A stretch of DNA of 27,087 nt from CAZXFG01 sp964640515 (lineage in GTDB: Bacteria; Patescibacteriota; Patescibacteriia; Magasanikbacterales; GWA2-37-8). The notes below the pieces were generated by a model. The model saw nothing but the letters and a program-made list of their open reading frames with translations. It had not been told where the DNA came from and did no database searches. The position numbers were made by a program, and so were the translations under genes. The DNA lies in contig CAZXFG010000004.1 in the NCBI GenBank assembly GCA_964640515.1, positions 1 to 27,087 of the forward strand. Reading direction: 5' to 3'. Shown piece after piece: positions 23,512-27,087 of the stretch. Every line of letters begins with the position of its first letter. The first letter of the stretch is position 1.

Positions 23512-24036
23512 TTACATTATCCCCTCTACCGTGCTTTTTAATATTTTAATCGCTTCCGGCACGAGAGGCAAAAATATGTTGGCTAATTTCGTCAGATACG
23601 GCGCCACCTGCGACTGGCTCACCGCGTTCATGAACCACTCGCCTACGGGAAAACGAACGATAAAATAAAAGATAAAACCCAGCACTAAAGCGCCTTCCAA
23701 CAAACCAAAAATAAAACCCAACATCCGGTCAATGCTTCTGATAAATGGCAAGCCGGTAAAAATCCTGATTACCCTCTCTACGAGCCAAAAAGCCAACCCC
23801 ACTAGACGATTGATCAAGAAAAATAAAATGACAAAGACCACTACTTTGCAAATATTCTCGCTCCAACCGGTGATATTAATCAGCCATTGAGCCACCGGTT
23901 CATAAAAACGAACGGATAAAAATACGCCAAAAGCCGTGCCAATCAACGAACCAACGGTATGCACTAAACCAAACCACAGGCCAAACAGGCCAAACCCTCC
24001 TAAAATTACGAGGAGGATGATGTCAAAAATAGACAT
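23512..24036 (-). CDS. cvpA: CvpA-family membrane protein
   Basis: A 174-residue inner-membrane protein with about four helices (5-25, 27-47, 62-82, 108-128). The opening MSIFDIILLVILGGFGLFGLW and the phrase RSIDRMLGFIFGLLEGALVL are typical of CvpA (colicin V production) proteins. Their molecular role is unsettled, with links to envelope homeostasis. It lies 26 bp after metG and 2 bp before the CapA-type gene. Confidence 0.85.
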   Translation of the reverse strand: MSIFDIILLVILGGFGLFGLWFGLVHTVGSLIGTAFGVFLSVRFYEPVAQWLINITGWSENICKVVVFVILFFLINRLVGLAFWLVERVIRIFTGLPFIRSIDRMLGFIFGLLEGALVLGFIFYFIVRFPVGEWFMNAVSQSQVAPYLTKLANIFLPLVPEAIKILKSTVEGIM

Positions 24037-24062
24037 ATCCTAAAATTTAAAAATAAAAATAC

Positions 24063-25592
24063 TTATTCTAATTCTAATCTCGGAAATAACGCTTCGGCTT
24101 TATTAATTTCATTGCCAAACGGCAATCTTCCCCATTCCCGCAAATCAACCAATGATTTTTTAAACTCCTCGTCAAAATCCAAACCAAGCTGTAACAATAT
24201 TTTTTCCGCGGTTTCCGGCATGATCGGCCAAATCAAAACCGCAATTTGGCGCAGAGCTTCCGACAAATTATACAACAAATCATTTAATTCTTCGTTCTTC
24301 CCCGCTTTTGCCATGGTCCAGGGCTGGCGCTCGGAAATCATTTGGTCGCAATGCGTGATAAATTTCCAAACCGCTTCCAAAGCATGCGTAAAAAGAAATT
24401 CATCCATATACTTGGAATAAACCGGCGCGATTTCTTTTTGGAAATATTCTATTAGTTTTTCATCCGTTTTCCCGGCGGGCACGGCATTGGCGCAATACTT
24501 TTCCACCATGGTTAAAATCCGATTGGTCAGATTGCCAATTCCATTGGCCAGATCCCCGTTATATCTTTCCGTAAACTTGGCATAGGTAAAATCGCCGTCA
24601 TTATCAAACGGGATTTCACGCATGAAAAAATATCGTACCGCTTCCAAAGAATACAGCTCCACTAATTTCAACGGGTCTATCACATTGCCCAAAGTTTTGC
24701 TCATTTTTTCGCCATCTACGGTAATCCAGCCGTGCACGGCGATTTGCTTAGGCAATTCCACTCCGGCGGACATGAGCATGGCCGGCCAAAGTAAAGAATG
24801 AAAGCGGTTGATTTCTTTGCCGATGATATGCGTGTCAGCCGGCCAAAATTTCTGTAACAACTTATCATCGGCCGAACCATAACCCAAAGCCGTGATATAA
24901 TTGGTTAAGGCGTCAAACCAAACATAAATCACTTGCGAATCGTCACCCGGAACCGGAATGCCCCAAGGCAGTTTTTCTTTAGCCCGCGAAATACTGATGT
25001 CTTCCAAACCATTTTTTAAAATATTTTTCATTTCATTATAACGACTGGCCGGATAAACGAAATTGGGATTTTGCTCGTATAAAAATTCCAACGGCTCCTG
25101 ATACTTGGACAAACGGAAAAAATAATTCTCTTCGGTGACAATTTCCGGTGTCTTTTGATGGTCGGGGCATTTGCCATCCACCAAGTCTTTTTCCGTCTTG
25201 AAAGATTCACAACCCACGCAATACAAGCCGGAATATTCTTTTTTATAAATATCCCCGCTTTCCACGGCCGCCTGCCAAAACTTCTGCGCCCCAATCATGT
25301 GGCGCTCCTCGGTAGTACGGATAAAATCATTATTGGTGATATTCCACAAATCAGCCAGCTTTTGGAACTGGGCGGATTTTTGCGCCGCGTATTCTTCCGG
25401 AGTGGAGCCGATTTCCTTGGCTGTGCGATACATCTTCTGTCCGTGTTCATCCGTGCCGGTCAAAAAATACACCTCTTTGCCGAGCAGACGCTGATAACGC
25501 GCCATGACATCGGCGTATAAAATCTCCAACGCGAACCCAATGTGCGGGTCGGCGTTAGTGTACGGTATGGCGGTAGTGAGATAAAATTTCAT
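24063..25592 (-). CDS. metG: Methionyl-tRNA synthetase
   Basis: Class I synthetase that charges tRNA-Met. The HIGH motif is HIGF at 17-20 and the KMSKS loop is KMSKT at 296-300. A CP-domain zinc site is formed by C125, C128, C142 and H145. At 509 residues it ends after the anticodon-binding helical bundle, without the EMAP/Trbp111-like C-terminal domain found in longer MetRS; the compact form is common in small genomes. It has a candidate promoter, with the ATG only 12 nt beyond the -10. Confidence 0.97.
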   Translation of the reverse strand: MKFYLTTAIPYTNADPHIGFALEILYADVMARYQRLLGKEVYFLTGTDEHGQKMYRTAKEIGSTPEEYAAQKSAQFQKLADLWNITNNDFIRTTEERHMIGAQKFWQAAVESGDIYKKEYSGLYCVGCESFKTEKDLVDGKCPDHQKTPEIVTEENYFFRLSKYQEPLEFLYEQNPNFVYPASRYNEMKNILKNGLEDISISRAKEKLPWGIPVPGDDSQVIYVWFDALTNYITALGYGSADDKLLQKFWPADTHIIGKEINRFHSLLWPAMLMSAGVELPKQIAVHGWITVDGEKMSKTLGNVIDPLKLVELYSLEAVRYFFMREIPFDNDGDFTYAKFTERYNGDLANGIGNLTNRILTMVEKYCANAVPAGKTDEKLIEYFQKEIAPVYSKYMDEFLFTHALEAVWKFITHCDQMISERQPWTMAKAGKNEELNDLLYNLSEALRQIAVLIWPIMPETAEKILLQLGLDFDEEFKKSLVDLREWGRLPFGNEINKAEALFPRLELE

Positions 25593-25604
25593 AATTTAGC
25601 GATT

Positions 25605-25634
25605 ATTTTATTCTAGTTGACCGGCTATCCTCAA
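25605..25634 (-). promoter_or_regulatory. Candidate near-leaderless promoter of metG
   Basis: The -35 TTGAGG (25629-25634, 4 of 6) and -10 TAAAAT (25605-25610, 5 of 6) are 18 bp apart, straddling the stop of the preceding gene. The -10 is 12 nt from the ATG at 25592. Read-through from upstream may also supply transcripts. Confidence 0.4.
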
Positions 25635-26606
25635 ACCACGCAAAGTTCTTAGATCCGGTAATTCTATCTTCAATTCTCGCGCCAGCTGTTCCCTCAATCT
25701 TTTGCTCCTTTCCGCGTTAAAATTAACTCCATAAGCACTCCACCACTCATCCCTCGTTAAATTTGGGTCCAGATATAAGTGAACGATAAGTAGTCTTAAC
25801 TCTTCATCAGAAAACGCCGCCCCCTTGGTTGTAATGCGCGATACGACCTCATCGCCTCCCAATCTTTCTTTTTCCTTTTTCAATTCTTCCAAAGCTTTCC
25901 GGTAACCTTCAATGTGAGAATCTCTCTGTCTAAAATGCTCCGACTGTTTACTGCCCAAATCTCTGGCGTGATATCCTATCTTAGCTGACTGTCTAAGCTG
26001 GACTAGAGTGGAGGGCAAAAAATTTACAAATTCCGGTTGAGCAGTCGTGATTTTATCTCTCGCGCGCTGATAAGTTGCCAATAATATTCTCCCGGCATTA
26101 TGAGTAGTGTGAGAAAGCTCGCCAGCTACAGCCCGGTTGCCTTCAAATCTACCTTCATCCATCGGAGTCAACACTCGTTGAATGATGGTTTGTAATTTTT
26201 GGGCCTCGCTTCTATTATGTTTTTTTACCAAATTTAATCCTTGCATGTATAAATCCAGTATCTGACTGATATCATCCGAATCATCTATCTGTTGTTTGAA
26301 AAAATCAAGATTGTTGACTGGACCGCTTTGGACATCGCTTTTTCCCCTCTCCTGCATTATTTGCACAATTAAGCGTTCGTAAATCATTCTCCTGGTCGCG
26401 ACATCGCCGTCTAATTTACCCTTTTGCTCATTACTTTTTAATATCCGGTCTTCCAATTCCAGCATTAAAAAATTTAAGCGTTTCTCTGACAGACTGCCAA
26501 CCAATCTCCTTATAATTTTTTCTACCAGGCCGTTATCCTGAAAATCATCGCCTAAGATATCTTCGTTTGTTCTCGGCCTCATTTCCGCGCTTTCCATAAA
26601 AATCAT
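25608..26606 (-). CDS. Hypothetical 332-aa helical protein
   Basis: I do not recognise this protein. It is soluble, with no signal peptide or membrane helix, and is mostly charged, probably helical sequence. One basic, Glu/Lys-rich stretch resembles a coiled coil at about 235-252. The C-terminal 70 residues (SDEELRLLIVHLYLDPN onward, with DEWWSAYGVNF) may form a small helical domain. Two start codons are possible: M1 (26606), which overlaps the rsmI stop by 4 bp, and M4 (26597). It lies 15 bp before metG. Co-transcription with rsmI and metG suggests, weakly, a translation-related role. Confidence 0.75.
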   Translation of the reverse strand: MIFMESAEMRPRTNEDILGDDFQDNGLVEKIIRRLVGSLSEKRLNFLMLELEDRILKSNEQKGKLDGDVATRRMIYERLIVQIMQERGKSDVQSGPVNNLDFFKQQIDDSDDISQILDLYMQGLNLVKKHNRSEAQKLQTIIQRVLTPMDEGRFEGNRAVAGELSHTTHNAGRILLATYQRARDKITTAQPEFVNFLPSTLVQLRQSAKIGYHARDLGSKQSEHFRQRDSHIEGYRKALEELKKEKERLGGDEVVSRITTKGAAFSDEELRLLIVHLYLDPNLTRDEWWSAYGVNFNAERSKRLREQLARELKIELPDLRTLRGLRIAGQLE

Positions 26607-27087
26607 TGATAATTTTTAATCAAAACTACAAATTCTCCCCGCTCATCCTTCATATTTTCCGCCACTTCGGCGATAGAACCGCGATAAACTGTTTCAAATT
26701 TTTTGGTCAGCTCGCGGCAAACGCAAATTTGTCTTCTGGGGTCTAACAATTTTTTTAATTCTCCTAAACATTTTAAAACGCGGTGGCCGGATTCGTAAAA
26801 AGCCACTGTATAATCGGCGGCCGCGACTTCTTTAAAAAATTTCTGCCGTTTATTTTTATGCGGCGGGAAACCTAAAAATAAAAACTTGTCCGTGGGAAAA
26901 CCGGAAATAGATAAAGCGGCAGTGACGGCGGATGGACCCGGGATGGGTACTATATTGTCATTGCGAGAAGTAATATCTCTCACTTCGTTCGGGACAGTCT
27001 CCGCAATCTCTTGAATTGGAGATTGCTTCGCTACGCTCGCAATGACAGAACGACTAACCAAATTCCCCGGATCAGATATCCCCGGCG
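26603..27087 (-). CDS. rsmI: 16S rRNA C1402 2'-O-methyltransferase RsmI, 5' partial
   Basis: SAM-dependent methyltransferase that modifies C1402 in the 16S rRNA decoding centre. About 160 C-terminal codons are visible and the frame runs off the window. The residues before the first possible start (a TTG at 27061) read PGISDP, the conserved RsmI motif, so the true start lies outside. Further motifs are PIPGPSAVTAALSISG, FLGFPP, FYES and RELTKKFETVYRG. Between SDPGNLV and PIPGPSA lie about 30 extra residues encoded by a 90-bp palindromic repeat. The stop overlaps the next gene by 4 bp. Confidence 0.93.
   Translation of the reverse strand, partial: PGISDPGNLVSRSVIASVAKQSPIQEIAETVPNEVRDITSRNDNIVPIPGPSAVTAALSISGFPTDKFLFLGFPPHKNKRQKFFKEVAAADYTVAFYESGHRVLKCLGELKKLLDPRRQICVCRELTKKFETVYRGSIAEVAENMKDERGEFVVLIKNYQ
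26957..27046. repeat. In-frame palindromic repeat inside rsmI
   Basis: Ninety bp with 11-bp perfect inverted ends (26957-26967 and 27036-27046) and an internal 8-bp hairpin (27003-27010 with 27019-27026). It is translated as 30 codons starting VIASVAKQS and ending SRND, the same frame and length as the tatD copy. Confidence 0.92.

Noticed and set aside
26603..27061. TTG at 27061 as the rsmI start
   Set aside because: The codons before it read PGISDP, a conserved internal RsmI motif, so the gene extends beyond the window.
5..27087. Recoded UGA as in some Gracilibacteria or Absconditabacteria
   Set aside because: Conserved proteins are full length under the standard code and several end at TGA in the expected place.

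Overview
The window reads as a housekeeping segment of a small bacterial genome, most likely a Candidate Phyla Radiation (Patescibacteria) lineage that still has a complete F1Fo ATP synthase. This assignment is an inference. It rests on the compact proteins (509-aa MetRS without an appended C-terminal domain, 96-aa DciA-like protein), an archaeal-type RibL-like nucleotidyltransferase, very tight gene packing and the near absence of Shine-Dalgarno motifs. The standard code fits: all conserved proteins read through without UGA recoding. All 29 genes lie on the minus strand, so the text below goes from high to low coordinates, in transcription order.

27087-21489: a partial rsmI (5' end outside the window), an unrecognised 332-aa helical protein, metG, a CvpA-family membrane protein, a CapA-type lipoprotein and tatD. 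They overlap or are separated by 26 bp or less. 21468-14640: a promoter, then the ATP synthase operon atpZ/I-like, atpB, E, F, H, A, G, D, C, closed by a clear intrinsic terminator. A 166-bp imperfect inverted repeat fills the atpH-atpA gap. 14660-11996: a 49-aa protein with 13 cysteines, a MagIII/endonuclease III-like glycosylase and an ABC exporter interrupted by a 10-N assembly gap in its Walker A motif. 11989-8628: a UvrD-like helicase fused to a RecB/AddB-type Fe-S nuclease, plus a DciA-like protein. 8626-3875: a cell-shape operon (four-helix membrane protein, mreB, mreC, mreD, mrdA). 3861-5: greA, lysS, a RibL-like cytidylyl/adenylyltransferase and serS.

Three signals go beyond routine annotation. 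First, palindromic repeats sit in frame inside three conserved genes (rsmI, tatD and the helicase), resembling the logic of Rickettsia palindromic elements; non-coding relatives lie between genes. Second, several sigma70-like promoters have 17-18 bp spacers and place the -10 box only 9-16 nt from the start codon, and almost no gene has a Shine-Dalgarno motif, suggesting leaderless or near-leaderless mRNAs. Third, the atpH-atpA inverted repeat has internal sub-hairpins that differ in sequence between arms but remain paired. I found no tRNA, rRNA, CRISPR array, transposase or phage gene. No gene-free stretch exceeds 300 bases; the longest is 18899-19085, occupied by the inverted repeat.
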